Shown piece after piece: positions 17,220 through 28,410 of a stretch of 64,000 nt of DNA. The position numbers and the translations under genes are program-made. A model generated the notes under the pieces. It saw only the letters and a program-made list of their open reading frames with translations, did no database searches and was not told the DNA's origin. The stretch is from Bradysia coprophila (taxonomy: Eukaryota; Arthropoda; Insecta; Diptera; Sciaridae): contig NW_023503608.1 of the NCBI RefSeq assembly GCF_014529535.1, positions 5,003,501 to 5,067,500 of the forward strand. Direction: 5' to 3'. Position 1 is the first letter of the stretch. The number at the start of each line of letters is the position of its first letter.

Positions 17220-18620
17220 TTACGCCGTGTCCATTGCATGATTACCTGTAAAACACAACAAATTGTCGAACTGTTAGTTTTCCTAAGATCGTAAAATAAA
17301 TCAAAATTCTTTAAATAGTTCAACAGGTGCTACACGGACTTCTCTTATAGCTAAATTTGGCGAAATTGATAAAAAAGCGACATAAAATAGAGGCATAGGT
17401 ATTCTCCTTACTTCTCCAAATACGATGTGACAACATTGGAAACCCGACTTACCTTCGTATGGGAATTAAGCTTTCACAGACGACAAACTGAAGACTAGCT
17501 GCCGAATCTATTATTTGATTTAGTCGACGTATCGCTGTATCGCTCATCTATCGTCAACCATTTTGACTAACATATGGAACCGAATAACAAACAAAACCTA
17601 CCATTGGTACCGTTTCCATTTAGCATTTCATCAGTAATTGGACCACCGGCTTGTAAAATTCGAGTAAGACGTTCCACTTCTTGCAACGAATTAGCTGTTT
17701 TGATCGCCTCGCGAATTTTTGCTACTTCAGCTGGCGTTGCTCCTGATTCTAAGGGAAAAAAATCGAATTTTTAACGTTTTAACATTCATTAAAAAAAAAC
17801 ACAAAATTCTACCATTCGTTCCGTTCGTTTCCAATACATTGCCTGTCTGGCCAGTTTTGGTTTTCTTCGCAATTTCTTTGAGTAATTCCTTTCCCTTCTT
17901 GCTTTTGAACAAATCATTGGCTTCTTTACGATGAGCCATCTTTATTTTACGGAAGTCCAACAGTCGTAAGTTAGGAAACCTAAAAGTTCAAACAAATCGG
18001 TTCAGAATGCTTACAGAACGTACAGAGCGTTGGTAGCTCAATCAAACTTACTTAAACGCAACGTACTCTCGATAGTTCGGTTTCGTCGACACCGGATTCA
18101 TGAGTAAACAAAGTGTTTCCAAGTTTGGTAAATGTGTAAGTGGCTCTAAGTCGCCTAGCTCCTGAATATTATTACCGGTCATGATAAGAGTATTCAGATT
18201 GGGAATGTACTCTTGCAGATTTTCCGATATCCGTCTGTTGTTGAAATGAATTTGTAAAAATGTTTGAATGATTGAATGATGCACCGAAACGAAATGTTAT
18301 TTTCATCGAAACTTACACAATCCGATTGTTGTTCAGCAGAAGACATTTGATTCGAGGTAAATAAGCGAAGCCATCCAATTTCCGTAGATCATTGTCGGAA
18401 AAGTCAATCGTATCGAATTGATCCAGTGTGGCTCCCATATTTTCGACTTGAGGTATTTTGTAGCCTGGAAACGAGAAGAAAACATTCGCGGATTTTTGTG
18501 TTGCACACTTAACCTAAAACAACGTTTTGTTTACTAACCGCGAAGATCCAATTCGCGGTCTCTGCAGGGATTTATGTACTGCATCGAATGATTTATCAGC
18601 TCGGGCGTTAGTTTTACCAT
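17220..18620 (-). CDS. U2A: U2 small nuclear ribonucleoprotein A' (LRR spliceosome protein)
   Basis: Six exons on the minus strand: 18620-18539, 18464-18317, 18234-18052, 17979-17813, 17748-17602, 17245-17220, joining in phase to 250 aa (family about 250). It starts MVKLTPELINHSMQYINPCR and carries the leucine-rich repeats IDFSDNDLRKLDGF, IKCLLLNNNRI, LNTLIMTGNNIQELGDLEPL and the LRR cap LCLLMNPVSTKPNYREYVAF, followed by PNLRLLDFRKIKMAHRKEA. The tail KIREAIKTANSLQEVERLTR is the conserved C-terminal helix. It binds U2 snRNA stem-loop IV with U2B'' in the U2 snRNP. The last exon codes for only eight residues (GNHAMDTA) and is the least certain. Confidence 0.97.
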
Positions 18621-18889
18621 TTTATTGAAGTAATGAATTACTAAATTGAATTATTATCGAGAACAACACTCGTCTGTGTTTTCAACAAACGTTTGCGTTT
18701 TGTCTTTTGACAGCCGCAAGGAATAACACGTGTTGCCAATATGACAAACTTAATTACGATAACACTTCAATTCATAATTCTGCGCGGTCAAAATTCAAAT
18801 AGTTTCAACTGATTTCTCACTGTTGTTTAAAATTTTAATAATAACCTATCAAAAGTTGTCGGTCGAAAGGAGTAACGAGCAAATCCTTA

Positions 18890-19028
18890 CTGTGGATTTA
18901 CATAGCAACGTAAAAGTGACAGATGCAAAAATTTCATTCATAATTTTAATTTTATGAATGAAATTTCGGGTTGCAGTATTTAAAAAACATTGCATCTGTC
19001 ACTTTTACGTTGCTATGTAAATCCACGG
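18890..19028. repeat. Foldback element with about 38-bp perfect arms
   Basis: GTGGATTTACATAGCAACGT and the following AAAAGTGACAGATGCAA are repeated in inverse near 18990-19028 (TTGCATCTGTCACTTTTACG). An inner AATTTCATTCATAA pair extends the hairpin. Confidence 0.85.
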
Positions 19029-19166
19029 TTAATTGCGTTATGATAGTGTTATGATAGTTATGATATGACTATAAACAGGCACCAGAACATATTTGAAATA
19101 AGGGGTCGACGCGACGCAGTAGTCAGAATTTTGCTCACAAATTTAGTTTTTTATGTTGGTATAATA

Positions 19167-19676
19167 CAGAGTTGGATCGGTTATCCGAAAAGCCGAAAAT
19201 TTCGGTTCGGATAGAACCGAACCGAGAATTTCGGTTCGGATTGAACCGAACCGAAATTTTCGGTTCGGTTTGAACCGAACCGAATACTTTGGGTTTGTCG
19301 TAAAACAATATGAAATGAAGGCAGACTTGTCAAAATTGATTGATTTCATTATGAACTAAACAAAAAGAAGTAAATGGAGCAATTGCATGCGATTTTTGTG
19401 AGAAAACGAATTTGACAAGAACTTATGAGATTTTCAATTCTCAATAAAAGTATCATGCAATTGCTCCATTTACTTCTTTTTGGTTAGTTCATAATGAAAT
19501 CAATCAATTTTGACGAGTCTCCCTTCATTTCATATTGTTTTTCGACAAAACCAAAGTTTTCGGTTCGGTTCAATCCGAACCGAAATTCTCGGTTCGGTTC
19601 AATCCGAACCGAAATTCTCGGTTCGGTTTAATCCGAACCGAAATTTTCGGTTTTTCGGATAACCGATCCAACTCTG
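19167..19676. mobile_element. hAT-type MITE, 510 bp, with 8-bp target duplication
   Basis: Ends read CAGAGTTGGATCGGTTATCC and, inverted, GGATAACCGATCCAACTCTG. GTATAATA stands on both sides (19159-19166 and 19677-19684), an 8-bp duplication as made by hAT transposases, whose ends commonly begin CAG.G. Inside each arm the motif TTCGGTTCGG/CCGAACCGAA is repeated several times and the whole element folds back on itself; no transposase frame. Confidence 0.93.
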
Positions 19677-19784
19677 GTATAATACCACTGCAGTAACCAA
19701 AATAAAAGGTTTTTTGATCGTTAATTTTTTTTTTGTTCTGGTGACTGTTTATAGTGCGTTGCTAGTGGGCACTCTTATCGTCTT

Positions 19785-19976
19785 CTACAACGCACTGTCT
19801 AGCACCGAAGCTGACTTTGACGTCACTCAAATAGAGGACTGAACCGATCAAAGTTGGCTATTCTTTTTCATACAATGGCTATCAAATTTTTTTTTAAAGT
19901 AGTCAACAGGTGTGTGTTTTGCCTTCTAAGTGAGTGATGTCAAAGTCAGCTTCGGTGCTTGACAGTGCGTTGTCTT
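19785..19976. repeat. Foldback element (arm also present singly at about 20155)
   Basis: ACAACGCACTGTCTAGCACC plus GAAGCTGACTTTGACGTCAC is mirrored at 19931-19976. A third, direct copy of AGCACCGAAGCTGACTTTGA lies near 20157, so the family has been active or duplicated locally. Confidence 0.8.
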
Positions 19977-20482
19977 CTGTTAAAATGATGGCAATATTGA
20001 AAAGTACTCAGTCATAGCACACCTTCTAGCACGAACACTCATTTTTCCTACGTCAAAAAGGCTTCAAATTGTCAAATATGTAAGCGTGAACGATTGCATG
20101 TGTGATATGTTCTTATTCACACCAAGAAATCATGACTACTATCGAAGCACTCTTAAGCACCGAAGCTGACTTTGATATCATTCAAATAGTGCTATGCTCC
20201 TATCGTTAAGAGATCATGCAAGGCCTTTTTTGATTGCATAAGCTTCCGAATATTTCTTATGTTCATGCTAGAAGCAGAGCTGTGATTGAGTATTGATGCG
20301 ACAAGGTGATGAAAAGTGCCACAAAAAAACTGCTGAATTCATCGTGATGTTAGAAATTACAAACTTTTTTATTTCCAATCGAGAAGTCACTTTTTATTTA
20401 TGAAAAGTATTGTTTTCACTATTGCCGCCGGAAGGAAAGTGAAATAATTAGTAATAGAGTTCTAAGTATTGCGATCATAATA

Positions 20483-21421
20483 TTATCGCTGCACCACAAT
20501 AAATTTGTTGAATACAACCGGCTCAGTAGGAGGATTCGATATATTTTGAAGCGAACTGTTTAGTAAACCGAGCTCCTCAACAGTCAACGGAAGTTTCTGC
20601 TCATTCGGATGATAGTTGGATCCAGCTGGATAATCTACACCAGGTGTTATGGACATCTCAATATGCGTTCCAACGATGTACGAAACATCATGCTGTCTTG
20701 CGAAACTGTACAGTCTACTGATGCTATTCTTGAACAAGATCCAGTCAAAAACGTACAACCGACCGGGATAAAATGTGTCACCAGTCACTAGCAGTTTTGA
20801 AGCACTGTCGTAAAATGCTAGCGATGCCACTTGATGACCGGGAATAGGAAGAATTTTAATACGACGTCCTCCAAGGTCCAAATTCGATTCTTCATCTGGC
20901 CATTGATTGATATTGAAGAATGTTTGTACTGCTTCGAGTTCCAGACCAACAACGGAAACATTCGGTTTATCTTTGAATTGACCATCACCAGCATAATGAT
21001 CGCCATGACTGTGTGAATGAGCAACTATCAACTGTATTGGTCTTTCGTTCGTATTCCTGGATTTCAACAAATCGTTGACCATCTGATATAGTGGCATCAT
21101 CGTTTCATCTTCTGTTGCGCCAGTATCGATCAGTAATGCCTTGTTTCTTCCCACAAACAAATACATGAAAGGAGCTTCGTAATGAACACATTTATTTTGT
21201 CGAAATATCCAAGTTTTGTGGTCATATTGCACTAACTGAATCAACGGATCACTTTGCGTACTGCAATCGTTGGCTCCGTGGATCCATTGTTGCTCTTCAA
21301 GTAAAACATGACTGTCCTCAACATCCTCCTGTCTGAAAAGCACCACACAAAGAACGACAATTACAGCAATTAAGAGACATGATGCAGCGACCAAAAACAA
21401 AACCTTTTTGTTGAGAGCCAT
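20483..21421 (-). CDS. Membrane-anchored metallo-beta-lactamase-fold hydrolase, intronless
   Basis: Single open frame of 312 aa from the ATG at 21421. An N-terminal membrane anchor (residues about 8-30, VLFLVAASCLLIAVIVVLC) is followed by an extracytoplasmic MBL domain: LLIDTGA, the metal motif HSHSHGDH at 135-142 (His135, 137, 139; Asp141, His142), PIPGHQVASLAFYD with His196, LVTGDT with Asp215 and VGTH with His253. These are the two-zinc-site ligands of the superfamily. The substrate cannot be told; MBL-fold enzymes hydrolyse lactones, thioesters, phosphodiesters and others. Neighbouring host genes have introns and this one has none, and the sequence reads like bacterial MBL hydrolases, so retroposition or horizontal transfer are both possible. 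Type II membrane topology is inferred. Confidence 0.9.
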   Translation of the reverse strand: MALNKKVLFLVAASCLLIAVIVVLCVVLFRQEDVEDSHVLLEEQQWIHGANDCSTQSDPLIQLVQYDHKTWIFRQNKCVHYEAPFMYLFVGRNKALLIDTGATEDETMMPLYQMVNDLLKSRNTNERPIQLIVAHSHSHGDHYAGDGQFKDKPNVSVVGLELEAVQTFFNINQWPDEESNLDLGGRRIKILPIPGHQVASLAFYDSASKLLVTGDTFYPGRLYVFDWILFKNSISRLYSFARQHDVSYIVGTHIEMSITPGVDYPAGSNYHPNEQKLPLTVEELGLLNSSLQNISNPPTEPVVFNKFIVVQR

Positions 21422-21767
21422 TACAACTTTTCTATATTTTCTGTTTAATTTATATTCTCACTAAAAATGATAATGCGACAACCAAAGAGCAGATTGATAA
21501 ATATAGGTATTACATAAACGAAGTGGACAGCTGCTATGCCAAAATAGAAATCTCCGCGGTTTTTATCATGAATCGCAAAATTTTATGATGTTGTGATGAG
21601 ACCACAAAACTAATGACAACATTGAATGCTTGGCAAGAATACATTTACTGATAAGTCTCCTACATATAAAATGAACTGTCCAAGCCTAAGTTCTCGCGGA
21701 TGAAAACGCGAAAAATGTTTATTTAATGAGAAATGCAAAAAGTTTTGTGTTTTCGTTTGGCCTCCAG

Positions 21768-21884
21768 CACGGCAGAGTAAAATAAACCAGGCAGGAGCAG
21801 TTCATTTTCGAAACGTCAAATAAGGGACCTAATACAACACTGGATGAAAATGAACTCCTGCCTGGTTAACTTTACTCTGTCGTG
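21768..21884. mobile_element. MITE family copy 1 (117 bp)
   Basis: Ends CACGGCAGAGTAAAATAAAC and GTTAACTTTACTCTGTCGTG; inner arm CCAGGCAGGAG / CTCCTGCCTGG. Shares AAATAAGGGACCTAATACA with copies 3 and 4. Confidence 0.88.
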
Positions 21885-22418
21885 CCTCTAGGAACACGAA
21901 CAACTACTTTTCATGTGTCGGGGCCGAAAATTAGGGAGTTTTGAGATTTTTCTCGGGTTTCTGACCCTTTAACCCTTTACAATAGTTATCGAGTCTATTA
22001 CTTTGTTTAAAAAAAATCTTGAGCTTCATTTTGATATGCAATACGGCAGTGTAAAGCTTATTTTTTCTTGCTGTCGATAACTGATGATATAACTGTTCGT
22101 TGGGCCTATGATAATGTTCCAAGATAATTTTGATAATAGATAATAGAATATTGAAAATGATTAAGACTGTTCAAGCCGAACAAAACGTATAATATTAAAT
22201 TCCCGCTAAGCATGTGACGAGTGACGATTAAGTGTCCATTCCACTCAACAAAAAGTACTCTGTGAGAGAGCAAGCTGTCAAATAAACAAAGGAAAAATTG
22301 AAAAAAAATCAATTTTGTCTCTCACACGGAGTACTTTTTTGGTAATAGGAAACTAAGCATTAAGTTAAAGACGACGATATATTTCTGAGCTCAGAAAATA
22401 CACGACCAAGTCTTCTAT

Positions 22419-22460
22419 CACGGCACAGTAAAATAAACCGGTTAACTTTACTCTGTCGTG
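22419..22460. mobile_element. MITE family copy 2 (ends only)
   Basis: Consists of CACGGCACAGTAAAATAAAC joined almost directly to GGTTAACTTTACTCTGTCGT; the internal part is lost. Confidence 0.8.
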
Positions 22461-22509
22461 CTTCTATTCTACCAACGCTAAAAAGCCTCGAGGATTTTTA
22501 ACGTTGTAC

Positions 22510-22708
22510 GCAGGGCAGAGTAAAGTTAACCAGGCAGGAGTGGACGTTTGACAAGGGACCTGAATAATCTAGCCCTATATTTTTTGCGAATCAAACTTTT
22601 CAATTTATGTCAGTGTTCATTTGAGTTCATTTTAATCCAGTGTATTAGGTCCCTTATTTGACGTTTCGAAAATGAACCGCTCCTGCCTGGTTTATTTTAC
22701 TCTGCCGT
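22510..22708. mobile_element. MITE family copy 3 (about 200 bp)
   Basis: GGGCAGAGTAAAGTTAACCA at the left and TGGTTTATTTTACTCTGCCG at the right with GACAAGGGACCTGAATAATC inside. Confidence 0.85.
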
Positions 22709-23582
22709 GGTTGTACGACATAATTACACCCAAAAAAATTATATTCAGCACAGCTGAACATTTTTTTTTGAATCGGGACAAGTACAAATATGTAACGTAG
22801 CTGTATATACTTATAACAAAAATGCATTAATATTCAGCTGAGTTTGGCATCATTCCCTTCTATCTTACACATTATAGCTCAATAGACAATAGTACTGTTC
22901 AACAGTACAATAGTACTACTCAACTACCACGAAAAATGTACTGCTGGTACAAACAACGCACTTCAAGCAAAAGTGGTCAGCTGCAGAAAGTACTCTATTT
23001 CACATGAAAAATATTGTTACAGTTGTGTGACACACTGTCAAGTTTCTGTAAACTATTTAGAGGACCACTTATGCTTGCAGTGCGTTGTACAAGTCTCAAT
23101 AGAGGCTTACTGAATTTTTCCAACGCCTAAGATAAAGGGAAATCGAGAAACTTTTTGCTTTTGTTTCAATTCAATTCATTAATGCTCTTTCAGTCCCTTC
23201 AGTCCATTCACATCGACAGCTTAATGTGGCAATTATTTAAATTTTAACCATGCGCATGTCATCAACGTGTTATCTTTATATAATGCTTGACAGGACTGAA
23301 AAGGATATAAAGGAGCACGTCGTGACGTCTTATTATTATACTATCAAAATGGTAGAAGTGTGTAAATATATCCTCGATTTCGCAATATATTTGCATCATA
23401 ACATACGACTACACCTATAAACTGCACAGTTGAATGATTCCCATTCATTCAAAAGAAGTTCGTTTGAAGGTATTTGTTTCGAACAAACGAATTCTTTAAG
23501 AGACCGCAGTTCACCTTTTTGTTGAAACCTATTCAACGCAGCGATAAAGTTTACATCAGAAAATTAATTAAAATCGCCCAAA

Positions 23583-25349
23583 ATGCAATCTGTGGCCTGG
23601 TCCGTGAATACATCATCTGCAAAAACCGTAACGAGTGAAATGCTGACACCATTCGTACAACCAAAAGTTTGTACCACAAAAATCGAATTATCTTTGAGTT
23701 GCAATGGTTTAATGAACCTTGACATTGCATCAAAATCCGATCCATATTGTGTATTGTCAATGAAGGAGAGGTGGCAGAATGAAATATCATGGAGACAAAT
23801 AGCCAGAACGGAAACCATTGACGATTGCTTGAACCCTCAATGGGCCAAGAAATTCGTTGTCGACTACAAATTCGAGACGATACAGGATATGAAGTTCGAG
23901 ATACGTGATGACGACTCGGGTGGCAAGTGTGGCAAATATCAAGTAATGGGAGTTTTCCAAACCATTCTCTCTGATATCGTTGCACATAGTGGGAAACAAT
24001 TTGCTGGTAAATTGAAGAGTTCATTGGCGGAGGACTGTGGCGAAATTGTTTTGGTTGCTGAAGAGGTTGCAGCTTGTAAGAAATTGGTTGAAGTTGAGTT
24101 TATAGCTGAGAAACTCAAGCGACAGTCGTGGTTGAAGTGCAATGATCCGTTCCTAGTTATTTCTCGGTTGAATGAAGATGGATCGTATTCAGTGGTAAAG
24201 AGACCTGGAACTATCCAAGCACCACGAACGCTAATGTCGAAACTATCGTTGGGAAGGCCGTATACAATATGGAAACTTTCAATACAATTAACGAGTCTAT
24301 GTAACGGCGACTACGATCGAAGCATCAAAATTGATTGCTATAATCGGCGACGGAATGGAAACCATCGATTGATTGGAACGTGCATGACATCACTGCGAAA
24401 AATCGATGTCGAAACGCTGAAACTGTACAAACCCAAAACAAGTTCCGAAGATTGCATACAGACAGGAAAACTGAAAATAATCAAATTCCAAATTACGGAC
24501 GATGTAACATTCATGGATTACATCCGAAATGGAACTCAAATGCACTTCGCAGTCGCTGTTGATTTTACGCAATCGAATGGAAATTACACTAATGCAGGAT
24601 CGCTACACTATCTCTACGAAGATAGTTTGAATCCTTACCAAATTGCGCTTCAAAGTGTCGGTGAAATCGTACAAAATTACGACACATCGAAGCTGTATCC
24701 AGCGTTCGGTAAGACATACCATTTTCATCCTGAATACTAATTTTCGGAGCTTACACTTTTTCCTTCTTTTCTGCATTCCTCAGGCTTCGGCGCTAAAATA
24801 CCACCGGATGGTGAGATATCCCATCAATTTCCGTTGAATGGAAATCCCAAGCATCCAAACTGTTCAAGCATGGAAGAGATATTGGTTCACTATGAAAATT
24901 GCGTAAAAACTGTCGAACTGTACGGACCGACGAATTTCGCTCCAGTCATTAACAACGCAATCTCCATAGCACGCGAATTCCAAGACGGAAAACATTACTT
25001 CGTGCTGCTGATGATCACCGATGGCATCATAAGCGATATAAAGGAAACCAAACATGCCATCATCACCGCATCATCCCTACCAATTTCGATAATAATTGTT
25101 GGCGTCGGAAACGCTAACTTTGCTCGCATGGATCAATTGGATTCGGATGAGTTCCGTTTGAGGTTGGACGGACGTTTCGCCGAAAGGGACATTGTGCAGT
25201 TCGTGCCACTGAACAAGTTTTTGGGTAAGAGAAATGATTCAACAACCGTCAAATCGAAAGCTGAGCTGGCTAAAAGCGTTCTTGCCGAAATTCCGTATCA
25301 ATTTGTCAGCTACATGGAGAAAGTTGGCTACAAACCAGTTTTGAAGTAA
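23583..25349 (+). CDS. Copine (two C2 domains plus vWA/copine domain)
   Basis: Exons 23583-24708 and 24784-25349 (75-nt intron, gtaaga...cctcag) give 563 aa, the normal copine length. C2A spans about 30-165 (LDIASKSDPYCVL, EIRDDDSGG carry Ca-binding aspartates). C2B, about 175-300, is divergent: KCNDPFLVISRLNEDGS has a Cys where the acidic loop is usually Ser-Lys-Ser. The vWA/copine domain starts near 320 with the MIDAS-type VAVDFTQSNGN, then YPAFGFGAKIPPDG across the intron and MITDGIISDIKET. Copines are cytosolic proteins that move to membranes on Ca rise. Only one intron in the whole gene is unusual next to the many-exon copines of other animals and could mean intron loss. Confidence 0.95.
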
Positions 25350-27987
25350 TTCTGGTATACCTCTAACCGACCAGAAGATGTTGATTGAAATGCGAGCGTT
25401 TCAAGTCCTGAGAGCTAAAAGATGGTCGAACACTAAAAAAAGTTCTTTGTTGTCCCCACTTTGAGTTTTTATACCAATCGTCACAAATGCAACAACAAAG
25501 AGCTTTTTTGTAATTGTGAAACCAACAGAATAAAATTTCTGTTTTATTGGTATGGATTAATTGAAAATCGATTAGACCAAATAATAGCTTTGTACGCTAC
25601 GCATGCACAGAAATTGTGTTGGAATTGAAAACGCGTATAATTACAACAAATATAAACATTGCACGTCACTCGATGTTTATGATGCGCTGCACTTTGTTCC
25701 TGTCCAATATTAACTATGTTGCGTTCCAACATAGTTTCTATGCGTGGCGGTATACTGCTATTATTCTCGATGTGGGATTTTTAGATTTGACAAAACGGAA
25801 AACGAAACTTATGTTAATCAAGGGAAGGTTGTAAGTATGGTGAATTTTCTCAACCAATTCACTCACTGATTGCAAATTATATCTAAAATGTTTTCATGCG
25901 CGTTGTGTTTTGCCTTATTTTCTACTCTTCTGGAAGAATTGTGTTTTCTTGACGACTGGGTGAATGACATTTCTAGTAAGAAAAGTGCAGCACTTTCTCT
26001 CCCGAGGGGAGAAAATAGAAATTTTCTCATTTGAACTGTCACTTTGATTATGTTTTCGAAAATGGTATGGCGAATTGATGTTTTCGGCAAAAACGGCAAA
26101 ACATAACATGCATGAAGAACGTTGTGTTCATCTCTGGGAGAAATAGGAAATTTCAAGTCGAGCGAAATAACGACAGTCGCTTCGCTCTGGTCGCAATTGG
26201 AATTTCCAATTTTATCTTCACTGGTAAACGAAAAACTACTTCACAACGCAGTCGAGAAAATTGTAGTTTTCTCCCGTCTGCTGATACTTCGAAAGCCTTT
26301 GTTTCGAAAAACGGTGTGTGTTTACCTCGGGAAAAAGGTTAAAAAGTTGGAAATTGTATTTTCTCGGGTGACCTACCTCGAAATGCAATTTCGAACTTTT
26401 CTTCCCTCGTTGAACAAATAACTATTAATGCCCAACCGACCAACTTGCAGCAATATTCAATTTAATATTTAGCATAATTTTTGGGTGGTTTAATTCTAGT
26501 AGAAAACCACTATTCCTTACTTCGTTCCTAAAACTTAGGCGTTTTAAGGTCAATGCTTATGTGACACTCTTCTTTTTCCGTCCAACTTAAATAACGGTAG
26601 TACTGGTCCAAACAATGTTATTCATGGAATGACCGATAACAATGACCAAAAGAGAAATCAAAATTTAACAACAAGCAAAAGTGTCGCGTACGAAATGATT
26701 GTCTGTAGTTGTAAAGTCACGTGTTCTAGTGCCTAGTCCGCGTTTATATATTTTTCGATGTGATATTCTAATATGATACTAATTTTTTAAATAGTTTCGT
26801 GTCAGAGCCTTGTTTCTTGGGGATAAAAGATTTCTGAAAACACCATTTCAAACAATTTACAAAAAAAAACACCAATGAAACTTGAAGTGCCACCCGCGTA
26901 TCTGCATCTGCGTGACCTCCCCAAAGTTTACAGCCTTGTGGATATGAACCTCCTGTTGTGTGCTCAGATCATAGAGATTGTGGTAAAATTATTTCACAAA
27001 AAAACTAGACTCAAGTTTTAAGAACGATTATTTTTGGGAAAACATTTTCTAATATTTTCCTAACTGTGTTTTACAAAATAAACAAATAGGAAAAAGTTGG
27101 AAATTTTGTGAAAATGAGAGAAAATGTCTTCTCAGAAATAGTCTTAGAGTTTTAAGCACGACAACTTCACCATTAGACAATATAATAGATGTTTATCGAT
27201 GTTGTGATAATTGTAAATGTTAGTCTCAGGTAAATGAAATAAAAATTTGACTACAAATCAAAATCTATATGTTTGTCATCAATATTAATCATAACATAGA
27301 CAACAGACTGAATAACACGACCTCGTTTAGTTAATCGCGCATGATTGTTTTACTTACACGAAACATCGATTCCTAGTTTTTATTGACAAGTGAAATCGTG
27401 ACAGAACCTCATAAGCTCCCAAAAATGGTGATGCTCGCTTTTCTATCAAAGTAGTTTCGAACTAGTCAATTGTTTTCTTCGTCGCACATTGATAAAATGT
27501 TTCGAAATGATTTTGCATTTAGAATTATACAGACAGCAGAGTAAGCAAAACCAGCCATGAGCGCTTGATTTGACTAAGAACCTACAGTATCTACAGTAGC
27601 TTTATTTTTGGCGAATAAAATTATTCATTTTATATCAGTGTTCATTTGAGTTCATCTTCATACAGTGAATTAGGTCCCTTATTTGACTTTTCAAAAATGA
27701 ACTGCTACTGCCTGGTTTATTTTACTCTGCTGTGACTATTATAGGTAAGTGGCAGTAAGTCGTAAGATTTATCTATCGTAAGAGCAAAGTACATGTGGAC
27801 TTAGCCACACAAACGTATATTATTTTACTAGTGTATGTAGTGTATGGAACTGCCGAGGATTCATTTTTTCTATTGCGACAGTTATGTGTAAAGGTTGAAA
27901 GGTTGATTTGCGAGGAAGTAAAGTTGCGTCACTTAAAACACTTACTTTGAGTTTCCGTTTACAAAAATTATGTTTTTATTTGAAAGT
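25350..27987. other. Intergenic, one MITE; no firm gene
   Basis: Overlapping frames of up to 99 codons at 25863-26421 on both strands lie in a locally repetitive piece (motif GGGAGAAAATAGAAATTTTC and variants) and look non-coding. A 48-codon frame at 26875-27021 has a fair start context (see findings). The MITE at 27532 belongs to the 21768 family. Confidence 0.4.
27532..27734. mobile_element. MITE family copy 4 (about 200 bp)
   Basis: Left end CAGCAGAGTAAGCAAAACCA (diverged), right end TGCCTGGTTTATTTTACTCT; inside, TTAGGTCCCTTATTTGAC as in copies 1 and 3. Confidence 0.82.
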
Positions 27988-28410
27988 CTACAATCCTAGG
28001 AGCGCTTTTCGTCCGTCCGGATTTAAACATTTTTCGATTGCCAGGTTATCGGGACATGGCACTAGTCCATCATTACATACGGCTGTATTTATCAAATCAG
28101 CTACCAATCCAAGGACTGTTGTTAAAGTCGGAGAAATGCAAGTTCGTTGACATGTAAAATTCAATAGACAAGTTACAATTTCGCATGGATCTTCCAGTAT
28201 TGGATTAACAACATCATCGACTAAGTCGATTATGTTGATAGCTTTTCTACATCTGGGCCGTTGACCTTGAATAAATGTTATTTTTAAGTGGCTGATTTTT
28301 TACGTATTTTATTATTACTACACACCTAGACCACCTACTTTGCTTCTAGCTGATACGAGACCCAGCAACACGAATATTACAACAACTTTGAAACACGTTT
28401 TAGGATTCAT
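27988..28410 (-). CDS. Small secreted protein with 8 cysteines, unknown function
   Basis: Two exons, 28410-28326 and 28265-27988, with a 59-nt intron; phases join to 120 aa. The ATG at 28410 opens a signal peptide (MNPKTCFKVVVIFVLLGLVSA). The mature part of about 99 aa has 8 cysteines with spacing C-x(22)-C-x(4)-C-x(5)-C-x(3)-C-x(17)-C-x(7)-C-x(10)-C approximately, so four disulfides are likely. I do not recognise the family; spacing differs from defensins, kazal and CBM14. An AATAAA-type signal follows the stop at about 27970. The unspliced exon 2 frame is what a simple ORF scan would miss on this strand. Saliva, gut or haemolymph protein are all open. Confidence 0.82.

Larger units (their letters stand above)
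18621..20482. other. Intergenic region rich in foldback elements
   Basis: Holds the elements listed separately at 18890, 19167 and 19785 plus a further single copy of the 19785 arm at about 20155-20190. No gene seen. Confidence 0.5.
21422..23582. other. Intergenic region with three MITE copies; 5' region of copine
   Basis: Copies of one foldback family stand at 21768, 22419 and 22510. TATA-like boxes occur at about 23276 and 23306 (ATATAAAGG), a distance that would give the copine mRNA a 5' UTR of about 250 nt; this is tentative. Confidence 0.4.

Noticed and set aside
23551-24024. 157-codon minus-strand frame
   Set aside because: Antisense to copine C2A, no known content.
25863-26421. Frames of 97 and 99 codons on opposite strands
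   Set aside because: Lie in a repeated GAGAAAATAG-type patch; composition non-coding.
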